A stretch of 64,000 nt of DNA, taken from positions 358,702 to 422,701 of the forward strand of contig NMRA01000186.1 of assembly GCA_002633005.1 (NCBI GenBank), given 5' to 3'. Shown piece by piece: positions 11,441 to 24,340 of this stretch. The position numbers and the translations under genes were made by a program. Every line of letters begins with the position of its first letter. The stretch's first letter is position 1. The stretch is from Phoronis australis (lineage: Eukaryota > Phoronida > Phoronidae). The notes beneath the pieces are model-generated. The model ran no database searches. It was not told the origin of the DNA and was given only the letters and a program-made list of their open reading frames with translations.

Positions 11441-11974
11441 AAGATTTACAGGGCATCTAACTCTCTCTCAGCTAAACATTATACACGCAAGCCAGAATAT
11501 AATACAGTAGTGCAATAGTATCCAACGTCTTGTATTCAGCTTTTGGTAAGATTACTCACTTTTGTTCTATAGTCTTCATGAAAGACAGCTGAATTTCCTT
11601 TTTCCGTCAAGTTGATTGAGTTTTACGGTAATTCCAATACTTCACATTATACATTTAACCTTTAACTGCTCCTGTACTCCATGTGCAATTGCCAAACTAC
11701 AAGTGTAGCGTACCGTAATTGTCAGGTTCTTGGGACCCTTTTGAGAGACCTCAGTACAAACGTACTTCCCGTACTTCCGGTAGTCAATACTGTGTATATG
11801 ATTAGCCTATTTTTTTCTTCACGTTAGCCGTTGTGTCCAACGTATCGTTTTCACAGCTAACATACATGTATACCTGCTACTCAGGCTATGTCAAAGTCCG
11901 TGACAACCGTGTTTCGTAGTTTTATTGTTGTAGCTGTGTTCTGTTTTGTTCTATTTTGGTCTAAGCGTCATATA

Positions 11975-12540
11975 GCTTCATGCTGGGCAATCCATCTGGG
12001 GGGCTATTTATGAGAGGGCTCTGTATTGCTAAGAAAGATGGAAACAATATTAGATCAATGTGAGGATATAAAAGTTTTTTCAATTCAAATACCTCAAACT
12101 CCCGTGGAGTGGCGATCCTCTTTAAGAACACTTTTGAGTATAAATTACATAACATTAGGCAATACTACAATGGTAATAAATTAATTTTTGATATTACTAT
12201 TAATGAGACAAGAATTACGTTAATTAATACGTATTGTCCAAATAGGGACTCGCCGTCCTTTGTTGAAAGAATAAAACAAGATATTCAAGATATAGGAAAT
12301 TACTCGGTTATTTGGGCAGGCGATTTTAATCTTGCTCTCGATCAGTCTAAGGACACGCTTAATTATCGTTAGGTTAATAACCAGAAGTCACGGATTAAGC
12401 TGATGGAGATTTGTACAGAATTGTCTATTGTTGATGTGTGGCGGGAACTAAACCCCAGTAGTAAAGAATATACTTGGAGAGCTGGAAGTAAACGATCCAG
12501 ACTAGATTTTTTTTCTAATTTCTGAAAACCTTTTAGCTGA
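11975..12540 (+). pseudogene. LINE-B APE-type endonuclease remnant
   Basis: Recognisable blocks are NSRGVAILFKNTFEYKL (about 12090-12140), ITLINTYCPNRDSPSF, and WAGDFNLALD (about 12316-12345), the conserved GDFN metal-site motif. After a stop at 12370 come SIVDVWRELNP, YTWRAG and RLDFF. The N-terminal NCRGL block and first catalytic Glu region are missing or unrecognisable. This nuclease nicks target DNA in active elements. Confidence 0.75.
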
Positions 12541-12639
12541 TATTGACGACTTCATAATATAATTCGGTTACCGGTCCGATCATTCAAGGGTAACGTTTTA
12601 AAGTGATGTTTCCAGGAGGAGAAAATCATTTTGGAAGTT

Positions 12640-13835
12640 TAATAATTCTCTCCTAAAAAACTCTGAGTATATTGCTGCAGTCAAGAATACTATTAAATTA
12701 GTTAAGCAACAGTATATGACTGACGACATTCAGACATTTGATAGTACAATTAATTCAGATTTACAATTGTCTATAAATGATCAACTTTTTTTGGAAACGT
12801 TGTCGATGCAGATTCGCGACAAAACAATTTCCTTTGCTACTTACTCAAAAAGAACAAAGTGATAGAGTTGAACAGCAACTTATCAAAGAAATAAGCTTGT
12901 TGGAAAAAAGTCTAAGCCTTGACAGGGAACTACCGGAACAAAAAAATAATATACTTGCCGAACTAAAGCAAAATAAGTTAAGAGGTCTTATGACTAGGTC
13001 GAGAGCAAGATGGATTGAACAAGGTGAAAAGCCTTCCAAATACCTTCTTCACTTGGAACATAGGCATTACACAAGTAAGTTTATGTCTTTTTTGTGGAAA
13101 TCTGACAATGCTAAAACCAATAATGATGAAGAGGTTATTCAGGAAACCAAAACTTTTTATGAAAATCTATACAAAAATAGACAGTCTAACAATACTTCTT
13201 TAAAAACTCTTCTTGATAATGTTTTTGTCTCCAAGCTGAGTGAGACAGAAAAAAATTAGAAGGTCTTCTTACATATGAAGAAGTCACACAATGCTTGAAA
13301 AAATGAAAAACAACAAGAGCCCAGGCTCTGATGGCTTTTCAGTGGAATTTTTGAAATTTTTTTGGGCTGACATTGGACATTTTGTTGTTCGCTCACTTAA
13401 TACTGGTTTTGCTGTTGGTCAGTTATCAACACAGAAAGAGGGAGTGATCACCTGCATCCCTAAGGGAGCAGATAAAAGTAAACATTATCTGAAAAACTGG
13501 AGACCCATATCCTTACTCAATGTAACATATAAATTGGATTTTTCGGCAGTGGCTGAATGGTTAAAATCCGTTTTGGGAAAAGTTATCAGTAAGGACCAGA
13601 CAGGTTTCGTTTCTGGAAAAAATATGAACGAAAATATCCGAGTGCTATACGATTTAATGTTTTATGCCCAGGCAGCTAACAAACCTGGATTGCTTTTAAT
13701 GATTGATATTGATAAAGGGTTTGATTCATTGTCGTGGAATTTTATTAAAAAAATAACAGAATTACATGTACTTACTGGAGTTTTCCGCGTGGCCCAGCTA
13801 ATAATCTCTCTACAGTGCATCACAACATGTTGAAA
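12640..13835 (+). pseudogene. LINE-B reverse transcriptase, truncated before YADD
   Basis: 12777-13259 encodes the linker with SRARWIEQGEKPSKY, typical of L1/Tx1 ORF2. After a stop, 13291-13833 carries NNKSPGSDGFSVEF, LKNWRPISLLNVTYK, KDQTGFVSGKNMNENIR and LLMIDIDKGFDSLSW (motif A). Sequence then fails at about 13790. The YADD catalytic box and thumb are absent, replaced by about 200 bp of unrelated AT-rich DNA (13812-13985) bounded by short inverted AGTGCAT words, possibly a small insertion with deletion. Confidence 0.8.
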
Positions 13836-14049
13836 CCAATATTCGAAATGAACGCTGTAAATGATTGCTGAAGCTAAAAACCATCAAAACTGCACTGTGA
13901 TTGGTTATATTACAATGGTAGCATCTATTTAGCCAATAAACAATTATCTAGGAGCGGGGATAGACAGCCATTACAATGCACTCTGGAAACTCCCTAAGGC
14001 GTACATACAACGCCTCTAGTGGACATAAAGATCTTAAACAAAAGACTAA

Positions 14050-15060
14050 TGCTCCTACATCAACAGGGAGTATGTCATCTTTCTACAAGAAAATAATTGT
14101 TGCGAGTAAACAGGACTTTTCGAATCAACCTTTGTGGTTTAATAGTAACTTGGCGGTCGGAGGCACAGGTGTTTTTATAAGGCTTGGTTTGTAAAAGGCT
14201 TAATATTTATTAGAGATATGTATACCTCTAATGATGATTTTGTTAGTTTAAACAATATGAAAAATAGGTTCGATTTGAAAACCAACTTTGTAGAACATAA
14301 TGGTGTTGTTCCTGTTCTAAGAAGGTTTCAAATAGTCTATTTCAAAGTAAATTTAAAAGTGTTAATGTCTACTCTCCTTGCATGCCTTTAGCAATTACTC
14401 ACTTACGGAAAGATTTGAAGGGTTATAGACATATTTGTTCAGTCTTTAATGACGTTAAAAACCTGAGTCAGAGTGTAAATTGGAAATAGAGCTAGGAGAT
14501 AGTTTAGATTGGTAGAAAATATATGCTTTACCTTACAAAATTACAAAGGATCCCCATATTAGATGGTTCCAATTTAGAATACTACACAGGATTATTGCAA
14601 CAAATACCTTTTTAGTCAAAATATGTGTTAGGCATTCTGATTTATGTTCCTTTTGTAATAAAGCTCTACAGACGCTGTCACACCTTTTTGAGAATGTAGC
14701 TTTGTACAAGATTTCTGGAAGGAATTCGGAAAGCTACTTCAAAAGTGTGGCATTCAGCTTCCCAACAGTCTGTCTTACGATAGTGTTATTCTTGGACTTT
14801 ACAAGACGCATGATTTTGTATTTAAAATTTTGCTTCTACTAGCTAAACAGTACATTTACAAGGAGAGATGTCACAAAAATATACCTAATTTTCACGAGTT
14901 CGTTAAAAAAACTTATGAGTACTATAATGCTGAAAAATTAATTGCATATAAAAACTTTGTATATGACAGCTTCTATGCGAAATGGGAAAATTTTATTGTT
15001 CATGTTAACTACATGCAGAAGATATTTTCTTTAACCGCGATACGAGAATGGTCTTCCTGA
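14050..15060 (+). pseudogene. LINE-B ORF2 C-terminal domain remnant
   Basis: Coding pieces in shifting frames include SNLAVGGTGVF (near 14145-14175), WFVKGLIFIRDMY, YALPYKITKDPHIRWFQFRI, and the Cys/His motif CSFCNKALQTLSHLF (about 14645-14690). An open 76-codon tail, 14830-15060, ends in a stop. This domain in live LINEs binds RNA and DNA. Confidence 0.75.
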
Positions 15061-15164
15061 GGTGTGCATGCGTGAATGAATGGTGTAATTATTTATTTGT
15101 TTGTTTTGTAATTGTTTGTAAATGATAATAAATGCATAAAAAAGAAAGAAAAAGAAATGTGACA

Positions 15165-17461
15165 TTTTCAAAAAATATATATATGACTAAAAATATTCCC
15201 AGACTCTTGATTGGTTTGCCAGTCCACTTGAAGCCACAAAGTGGTTCAGAACAATCTTTTTCTCAACCTAAATATAACCCTTCACATTTCTTAATATTCA
15301 GCTGGAGACCAGAGAGTAAACCAAAATGTTCTAAAAATTTGAGACAATACATGCCAGAATTTTTTTCAGGAAGAAATAAGGTAGTGTCATCTGCGTACTG
15401 GAGAATTTTAACTTCAGTTTTTTCAACACTTATACCTTTAATTAAATTACTCTTTCGTATATAATTGGCCATAACTTCAACAACTAGGCAAATAATGGAC
15501 CTGACAATGAATCACCCTGTCTTACACCCCTTTCTAAACGAAAATAATCTGTTGTAAAACCATTATTGACAACACAACCTCTTGGTTTGTTATAGATTAT
15601 TTCTACCCATCGTGTTAAACCCTGTCCAAAATTAAAAGCCTTCAAAGCTTGAAAAATAAACTACCATTTCATTGTATCATACGCCTTGCAAAAATCCAAA
15701 AATAAAATGTGTCCTTGACCATCAGTAATATTTGTATAAGAAATTATATCCTGAATGATACGAATATTGTATCCTACATATCGTCCTTTAACAGCTGTTT
15801 GACCTGGGTGAACCAGTTTTCCCATGATATTATTTATACAGGCTGTAAGAACTTTATACTTCGTGATCAATAGAGACATTGGACGTTAATTATCCAAGGA
15901 CTGGAGCTCGAACTCATCTTTTGACTTGGGTAGGAGCGTTATTGCTCCTTGCCTCTGTGACGTAGATATTTCCCCCACTGAAAAACTATATTCAAAAGCT
16001 TCAAGTAAAGAGTTTTGAACTTCATGCCAGAAACATTTATAAAATTCGTAAGTTAGCCCGTGATTTCCTGGAGACTTATTGTTTTTACAAGTCTTTAAAA
16101 CTTCATAAAATTCACCCTCTCTTAAAGGTTCATCCAGTTCTTCAAAATCACTGGGTGGTACATAGCTGGCGATATTAAAAAGATCTGGTATAGTGATGGT
16201 GTTTCCATTTGACGATCTGTGAAAACAGAGGAGTAATAATGAGTCAATTCTGAACTCTTATCAAGTGGCCATCATTATTTTTAAGGATACTTATACACTT
16301 TTTAAAATTTCTTTTCTCCAATGAGGCAAAAACTTTTGGGCTAGTCTCCCCTTCCTCAATTACTTCTTAACATTTGTCCACCTACATGTACTCTATGATT
16401 TTGTATACGTTGCAAATTGGACTTGGCTCTTTCCAAATTCTGTACAATTCCATCATCAATTCTACCATCATTTAGTTCGTTTTCCTGTCAAGTTGTTGAT
16501 AATTTCAATCAATTTCTCTTCCTCAGCATATTCAAATTTCATTGATCTTTTCGAGTATCTCATAGTATATTTCCTTATTTTCATTTTAACCATTTCCCAT
16601 TTGGTATGTTTATTACTTAGATAAACATACTCTTCAACACAGGTATTTATAATTATTTTCAAGTTAGTTACATAATCTTCATCTTCGAAAAGACTAATAT
16701 TAATTTTCCATAATCCAGGCCCTCTCGGTACAGAATCTTTAAGTGAGCAATGAAGTTTGACTACCGAGTGATCCGAAAAATTATAATCACTTTTAATGAA
16801 ACAATCGAGATGATCTTTGAAGTTCTTTGAAACCAACCAATAGTCAACTTTGCTTTGTAATCTGTAGGAACTATTATGCCATGTACATTGTTTTTTGCCT
16901 GGATTCTGAAATCTCCACATGTTAAATAGATGGAAAGACTCCGCAAAACCTTTAAGCTTGTCAATGACTGTTTGTTTATCTCTAATATCTCTTATTCCTT
17001 GTTTATCAATTTTGCCTAATGGGCAATTAAAATCACCAGCACAAAAATATTATCGTTATTTACATATCTTTGGAAAGTATTATTTAATTTGTTCAAAAAC
17101 ATTAATTGAGATCTATTTTCATTTGGAAAATAAACGTCTATGAAAATATAGTTATGATCATCCACATCTGCGTCAATGCACAAATAACGACCATCAGGAT
17201 CTTCGATACATCTTTTAACTGTAACATTTAAGTTGTTGTTAAACATGATGGCAACACCCCTGCTGTGCTCTGACCCATGAGCAGCAAAGATTCTACTTCC
17301 CCACTCATGTCCCCATTACTTAATGTTAGTTATTGTACTGTATCTTTCTTGTAAAAAGGCAATATCAACCCTCTTCTTCTTCAAAAAGAAAACAAATGCT
17401 GCCCTTTCAATTCATGATTTAAACCCCTGCAATTTAACGATACTAAGTTTAAGCTAATCAT
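15165..17461 (-). pseudogene. LINE-A ORF2 5' part: endonuclease and RT up to post-YADD
   Basis: ORF2 begins at the ATG at 17461 with SLNCRGLNHELKG, the endonuclease start. 17016-17246 and 16468-16920 hold later endonuclease blocks, including VDYWLVSKNF and SDHSVVKLHC (the catalytic SDH box). RT blocks follow at 15661-15879 (LDFCKAYDTMKW, motif A) and 15263-15472 (LQYADDTTLFL, motif C, catalytic Asp pair intact). The frame continues as KPIKSLGIFL to about 15165, where LINE-B interrupts it. Stops and frameshifts throughout make it dead. Confidence 0.82.
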
Positions 17462-17679
17462 TGTCATCAATTGGGAAACGACAAAACCTATCATTAGATA
17501 AACCCCTACAAAACCTTTCAACAAAAAATAAATGAACCGTGATCACGGGAATATAGAAAGCATTCACTCCGACAAACACACACCTACGAAACAACAAAAA
17601 TATATATATAACTGAAAGAATTCAGGTAAATGTCGATCTGTCCGTCTTCGCCATCTGGCTAGCCACTTGTAGTCGCAAA

Positions 17680-18300
17680 TTAAATATTTTCTGTATTCTT
17701 GATCCCCTTTATAGTTCCGTTTGTCAACTGTACATAGATACTGCCATCGCTGGACCATCTACTTTTGACTTTATCATTCTTGAGTGCAGACTTGAGTAAA
17801 TTATAGTTCAGCGATGTTAGGTCTTCTACAATATAATAGCCAGTATCTTTTAGAACCTTCTTCTGTTTAAACACATTTTCTCTAGTTTGATAAGAAATAA
17901 ATTTCACAATCATCGGTCTCGGAGTCGTTGATTGGACAGAGTGTCTTGACACTCTATCTGTAGTTTTACGTTTTCCAATTCGGTGCATACGGTCAGTCTC
18001 TGCAGGTTTAGATTTTACTTTAAGAGATTTTTCCAAGAACTCTGTCACTGTTTGAATACATACTTCAGATTCCTCTTCTTTCAAACCATAGATGCGTAGA
18101 CTATTCCTTCTTGAATACTGCTCAAGAGAATTCACCTTTTCCTTCAAGACCTCGTTTTCCCTTTTAAGCTTGACCAGTTCTTCATTCAACTTCAAAACCT
18201 AATCCTTGATGATGAGTTTCACAGATTTTGCAATCCTCTCATCGAGTTTAGCAAATCTTTCCTATAACTGTTTTGCATCTATCTTGACCAGCAAGGGTTA
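17680..18300 (-). pseudogene. LINE-A ORF1 (coiled coil plus RRM-like)
   Basis: The best-preserved LINE ORF here. From 18195 it runs 171 codons: a Lys/Glu coiled coil (residues 1-25), VNSLEQYSRRNSLRIYGLKE (residues about 22-41), the RRM-like fold with PRPMIVKFISYQTRENVF, and a C-terminal domain. The coiled coil extends upstream in frame (FAKLDERIAKSVKLIIKD) beyond a stop near 18199, so the N-terminus has been lost to mutation. It lies about 220 bp upstream of the ORF2 start on the same strand. Confidence 0.8.
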
Positions 18301-20740
18301 TTTACACTGAGTGACTAACCTAGATTCCTTTCAGTCATCCATGGTGGTTTTGAATGGTGACCTTTCACCACCAACAGCAGGGTTCTAGTTCATATAGCAG
18401 TAATGTTGGTCAGTGAGTTGCCACTGAACACAGCTGTATCAGTCATAGGAGGACAAGCCCATTACAAACAGCAACTTTCTCTATGTGGTGAGAGTATTCT
18501 AAAACCTCAAAACAAGTTCATCAAAATCTCTGACACAAATTTCACCTCTCTGCAACTTTCTGCCTGCTCCTGTACTTTCGTTTGCAAAATATTTGATGTA
18601 CTGTTGAGAGCAATTTTACACACCACTTGAGGAGCTGCAGCAGCGCCTCCTCAACACGTTAGACTCAACGGGGGAACGCCGTAAAGTAAAAAGCAAAGAA
18701 CACACACTCAGTTCCCAAGTTTCCTGTGCTTGGCTCGGGATTGCCAACGTACAAATATTCTTCTCACACACACGATATTCCTCTCTCACGGATCTGAAGT
18801 CCCCCCGATATCAAGCACCAAGCACTTGTTGGCGTTTTTTTAGAATCATCACACCGTGTAATTGTGTGCTCACAAAGAGATCAGCCTCGCTCTCACACAT
18901 TATTTCGGTTCCTATCCATCCCTGCCCTTAATCTGATAGACGTACTGCGCGATCCTCAGCCGAAAATTTTAAAATAAATTCTTCAGTATAATTTTTCAGT
19001 ATAAGTAGAAATACATACAATTGTCATTAATACCTAATATTTACTTAAATATAATTAGCAAACAGCACCATCATTGGATAACAGCATATGGTGGTCAATA
19101 ATTATCTTTTTAATTGATCTTCTATGGTCTCAGTCACCAAGATTGATGTGGAAACAACGCATATAGTGGCTCCGCTTAAACTATGGTGGTAGCACATAAA
19201 AACCTAGTTGCAGCACTACTAAACTCCATGGCAGAACCAAAAAAAAACATATGACTCAGTGACAGGACGAAAAAACTTATCTCTTTGACTGCAGGCATAA
19301 CACTGAGAGCCCCCGCATTTCCTGACAGATGCCGTAGGGCTCCTACTGTTTTCCGCCATTTTTGTCCTGTGTAGCACTCTCCAATATGGCGTCATATTGA
19401 CAACGCGAGCTGCATGTATCAACTGGGTAATAGTGCCAATCCTGACAAGACGAGCGCCATACGATAATTAATGCATCCGTAGATGAATTCATCGACGGCA
19501 TGATGAATCAATTTAATGAATTTCTACTCAAACTTGCTTCGATCAAACATTACCAGCGTAATAAATTGCGGGCAAACGATGTCGGTCGTAAGACACGAGC
19601 GAAGTTTCGGTTCTAATTAATAGCGACACTTACCCCGAACGGTCAACGATAGTTACACAAAGACAACGAGTGAATCTGTGGTCCAGTGGCGACTAACTCG
19701 AAGCCATCTTATCTTAAGTTCACCTTAAGTTCTTAGCGATTCACAATAACCATGTAATAATAAATGATGACTTCATAAAAACACGTCTGTATTTTTACCG
19801 GACAAGAGCTGGAAGGAAGTAACAAAACTACTGTATGCGCACGAATAAAGTACGTAAACAGATAATGTCCCAATGTCTTTTAAAATTTAATGGAAATAGT
19901 CCGTATTCACTCTTCAGCTATAATGGGGAAAGCCCATAGTTCTTAAGAATGACTCCATATAGAGACCAACAGGCAGAGTCTATACCCAAAATCACAGATT
20001 GTTTTGGGACGTAGCACATAATTTTGGTTTGGTGAGATGTAGAAAATATCGATTTTTAAGAATTTTTATTCATTATTTCTCTTTTTATGTCACGTACCTC
20101 CATTTCACAACACAATTGAGCGCATAAGTAGATGTGTTTTAAATGCAATTCACTAGCATGTATAGCTAACTGGTAACAGATGAGTGATACAGTTTCAAAA
20201 GGCCATGATTGAATAATTAAATGGCATAACTTTCAAAATTTATTTTCAAATTTGTACATGTATGTTTTGATTTTGTGTGACAAAACGGCTATTTTGCAGG
20301 TTTTCACAGAAGCTTGCACCTTTTCAAAAACTGACCTTGTAATAATTTGTTTAGCCATTCCTTACCTCTTCATAATCTATAATAAAAACTTGCCTCTCTC
20401 GTAGTTTTCGCTTACGAAGCATTACACCAACTACAGTTCGTGCTATTTGCCTGTTCTCAGTTGCCTCAACCAGCAATAGGGGGACTCTTGAAACGTGTAA
20501 TTAGCTTGCAGAAACGACATAAAAAGCTTGTATTTTAGAGAAAAAGCAGGCAGCACTACTAATTACCGTTCTCTCTAATCCACACTAATGATTATTGTTT
20601 ATTACAAAAATTATGTACACAAATTGTGAGTGGCGTGATTCGTCTAAACGATAGATGGCGTCGCTGTTTGTTTACGTATGGAGCGTGAGGACGCGACTAC
20701 TAGCCGAATCTGCCTTACTCATGTTTTTTAACTTCGTTGT
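18300..20740. other. Long stretch without a supported gene
   Basis: The first few hundred bases may be the LINE-A 5' UTR. The rest is AT-rich unique-looking DNA with only short chance ORFs. No tRNA, repeat array or domain was recognised. Confidence 0.4.
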
Positions 20741-20746
20741 AAGAGT

Positions 20747-21268
20747 CACTGGCATAGGGAGGGGGGGGGGGCACCTAAGTGGTTTATGGCCCTCTGTTCA
20801 GTGCAAAAAAATCTTCAACTCGGTCAAAACTCATTGTAATTTTGCGTTCATATTGCAATGCAGGTTGCTACCAGACCGGTCGCCGGCCACCCCACCGTTG
20901 AGTATTTCTGAAAGTACGAACATTAACGGTATGAAAAGGCATACATTCAAGGTCAAGCGAAAACAGTTCACGAAAGACAATTTTATTAATGACTCAGTTC
21001 AGACATTAGGTGAACACAGTTCAACACAACGGTCTGATCTTCCTAGAAAACATACTGAGTGACTGATTCTGGGCCGTAGCAAGTAGAGGGGGGGGGGTCA
21101 GATGCCACCGGGTGCCTGAGGAAGGGGAGAGGGGATGCTCTACTAGTGTCATACAAGGGAGGCATCTGTTAACTGAGGGGTTACAAGATACACAGCTACC
21201 AATCGGGGATGTGGAGCGCGCCACTTCGTGAGGTGTCGACGGGGCAAGGAGGTGCACGCTACGCCACT
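20747..21268. mobile_element. Candidate hAT-like TIR element
   Basis: The left end CACTGGCATAGGGAGGGG and the reverse complement of the right end, TAGTGGCGTAGCGTG, are imperfect inverted repeats of a type common at hAT ends. Both ends adjoin G-runs. A similar word, CTGGGCCGTAGCAAG (21069), lies inside. No convincing target duplication was seen. A 135-codon ORF (20655-21062) crosses the left end and G-run and is probably spurious. Confidence 0.35.
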
Positions 21269-21879
21269 ACTAGGAAAGCAAAGTTGGGTCATTTAACTCC
21301 AACTTTGACACAATTGGTGTTTTGACTCTTGACGTTGAAGGTTCCGGGTGGTACCGGCCAACTCTGAGCATGTCCAAACTGAACCAATATCCACCGTGAA
21401 ATGTTTAAGTCAATACCTCGTTCAGAATTTGTTCTGGAAGATCTTGGGTATTCAGGGTACATACACTTTCTGTTTGGGTGAAAACCGGAACCAAATTCTC
21501 TTTGGTGAACATCACATATGCTTTGACTCCACGACTGGTCCTGCTCAGTCACAAATTTACCTATTCTGCCTTGTGCGAGCCCATACTCCCACTGGCCTTG
21601 ATTTATGCGGTACTTTCCAGCATCTCAGATATTCTGAAGGGTCTTAGCATGACTGACCAAAGTCACAAAGTTTTTGTGATCGCACTTGTTTGATGAATAA
21701 TCTCTAAACGAGCAGAAATGGCCTTCATTCTTCATTTTGTCTTTAAGAAAATGAGAGCCTCAAAACCAGTTTTTAAAAATAACAATTCTTACAAATTCAA
21801 ACTTCAAAGGGATTTATTTCCATTTAATTGACTTGAAATTGGACTAGGACCATTTCAAGGACTTTTTTGCACACCGTAT

Positions 21880-24340
21880 CTTTCACACGATATGATGTAG
21901 AACGAAGTTCGTTCTTATAAATTTCTGAGTGCTGAGTCAAGAGCCGTCTCGATTAACCACGAGATAGCGTGGACGAGAGCTGGTCTTATCTCGAACACCA
22001 TAGAGATAAACTTTATCACCAGTTGTAGCGTTGCTTGTGGGAGGAAGTCTAGCCATAAGAGTCTTAGATCTTAAGCTGGGTTCATGGCTTCTTTCACATT
22101 TGAGTTGCTGCTCCTCGATCAGGGTGAGGTCGGTGACGGGTATATAGTCACAGGTAAATTGGTCACGTTGGAATGGCATCTCTCAGGCAGGTGGTCATTT
22201 TGAACGTAGCCGACAGTTAAGCTGTGCAACTGTGAGTGAAAGCTGCAAAGACGTCAAGTTGCCATGGACCACGTGTTCATGGAGTAACTCATCGGAAAGC
22301 TCTAAAATAGCCCTTTTTCAACGACTGGGTTGTGACTGGGGCTATTAACCCGGCAAAATTCAACAGTAATCCTATGTCGTTTATCGTCCTTCAATGCACT
22401 GAAACCGGAGAACCTGATCTGTGCGGATAACTGCAGGAGGGCTATCCAAACGACGAAGTTCTGAACATTTGAAAAAGACAATCAATGTAGGAGGACACAT
22501 TCCTGCAACACGAGGACCAATTGGCGATCACGTTTCATGACATCTGCAGCGAATGAAAGATAGGGGGAGGGTCAGACGATTCTTGAGTGACCAAAGTCTT
22601 GGGGAATGTTTGAAGCGAGCAGCACTTGTTGCAAGATTTGGAAAATCTGCCACTGGAGTCCAAGTCGAGGGCGTAGAAGTAACGTTGGGTAACTAGCCTC
22701 AGCTGATTGGATGAGGGATGATCCAAGAGGAGGTGAAGAGCCATGAGTAGACCAACTAAGACAGAACCAGGAACAAATATGCATTCGAAAATCGGAGCTA
22801 AGGGTGCTTTTCTGCGGACAACTAGTAAACCATCACTAGCACCCTTGACAATGTTTAGGTAACGCTTCACATCTCGAACATCAGTCAGCTTATTACTGAG
22901 ACACATACCTTGAGTAATAAGAGCGTGGGTACAGCGTAGGTCTGGGCACTCAGTTTGGATACTGTGCCGAGCATAACGGGTATTTAACAAAATCCTCGAC
23001 AACCAGATAAGATGTCTTCTGTGGATGAACGAAAGACCACACAATCTTTGGCAGATACCACGAAGGCGTATACCTGGCACGACATCTCTGAACACTCAAT
23101 ACTACGTCGGCTTCCAAAATCTGACACTATGTTGGCGACTCCTGAAACATGGCGAACAGTAGTTAGAAGCCGAGACAGAGCTGACAAAAAGTAGACACTT
23201 TAGTGTTCATAGAAAATTCACCTCTACACAAGCGATCAAAATCGGGTACACATGGCTTACTGTCAGTGAGGACTGAAGCACGATGTTTGGACTGGGTGAG
23301 CTATGGGTTGAAGTGTTGCAAAGCCACGGCAACGGCCAAAGCTTCAACCTCGCAAGGGAGCTAAAGTACTTGGCTGGACTTACATGTACGCATGGCACTG
23401 AAGAAGAAATAAATCTTGGATTTCCTTCCCTAGTAACATATAGGGTATCTGCTATCCCTGAGTGCTTGGCATAGAAGTCAGTCACAATCCACAGGTTATC
23501 CACAGAATACAGTAGTGTGATGACCTTGTTAGACGAGAGTGCTTTCTGGGCGACAGAAAATGCACTGACTAACTCATCAGACCATGTGAATGGACACTTG
23601 GAATCGCAGCATCATTCAGTGGAGACATATATTATAGAAAAAAATTGAAATATATATAGTAGGAGCAATGAGGGAAAACCCTAGACAGAACCTTGAAGGC
23701 ACCGATGAATGAACGCATACGACTCACGGCTGTAGGCTTATTGCACGTTGCAAGTGCACCGAAGCTACGATTGCTAGCCTAGGACAGTCGTGCGCTTGGG
23801 AGCAATGGCTGTTTCTGTAGGTGACACATGTAGACCAGACTTAGCAAGGACAGAAGGTACCCGTTCCCAATTGGTAAGTAGCTTAGATGGGTTCTTGCCA
23901 CCACAGTACAACTTGCTTTCGATGCCTTGTTCGAGGAGATTACCTAGGACATGGCAGGTAAGCTCTTCCAATGCTGTTTCTGAGCATTCCCATAACACAC
24001 CTGGCATAGACACGAATGGCATGGAAGGGGCTACCACGCTGCAGTACTTCATGGATTCACAAGACGAGGGAATTTGATAAAAAGCACTCGTGAGGTCCGT
24101 TTTGGCTATAAATCGCCACAGAGCAATTTTGCGTATTACGGAATTGAAATTGGGCATGAGTGATGGTTGGGGTTTGGTTCATCTTCCAAACTCCGCAAAG
24201 GCAGTTACGAGTCGAAATTGACCGCTGGGCTTATTAATTACGAAGGATGGGTTCAGATATTCAATAAGTACATCCACATCATTGAGACGAACTAAGACAC
24301 CGAATGCTAGTCACTTACCACATGCCAAATGGATCTCATA
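21880..24340 (-). pseudogene. Degraded Ty3/gypsy-like LTR retrotransposon pol
   Basis: Minus-strand fragments appear in pol order. RT: KPSGQFRLVTAFAEFGR and FIAKTDLTSAFYQIP (24240-24080), then a region where the catalytic YADD-type box would fall but reads LYCGG. RNase H-like: LWIVTDFYAKHSGIADTLY (23490-23430). HVSGVANIVSDFGSR (about 23150-23100). Integrase zinc-binding-like: LDHPSSNQL with CNKCC (about 22720-22620). A terminal RDQFTCDYIPVTDL and DKVYLYGVRDKT block (about 22170-21990). Stops and frameshifts are frequent, and the integrase catalytic core was not found. No LTRs were recognised, so the element is truncated at both ends. Confidence 0.78.

Larger units (their letters stand above)
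10640..15165 (+). mobile_element. LINE-B, L1/Tx1-like non-LTR retrotransposon (dead), nested in LINE-A
   Basis: A plus-strand element with the standard order: ORF1 (coiled coil plus RRM-like), APE-type endonuclease, reverse transcriptase and Cys/His C-terminal domain. It ends with AATAAA (15127-15132) and an A/G-rich tail. LINE-A RT sequence stops at its right edge on the minus strand and resumes at its left edge, so it inserted into LINE-A. Each ORF is broken by stops or frameshifts. Exact boundaries and a target duplication could not be fixed; the flanking AT-rich words are only vaguely alike. Confidence 0.8.

Noticed and set aside
10618-15185. Target-site duplication around LINE-B
   Set aside because: AAAATTTATATAG (left) and AAAAAATATATATATG (right) are AT-rich look-alikes but not a convincing duplication.
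20655-21062. 135-codon plus ORF
   Set aside because: It crosses a G-run and the end of a candidate TIR element, has no recognisable domain and no conserved context.
22984-24077. Plus-strand ORFs across the gypsy-like region
   Set aside because: The minus strand carries recognisable RT, RNase H and integrase blocks in order; these are antisense shadows.
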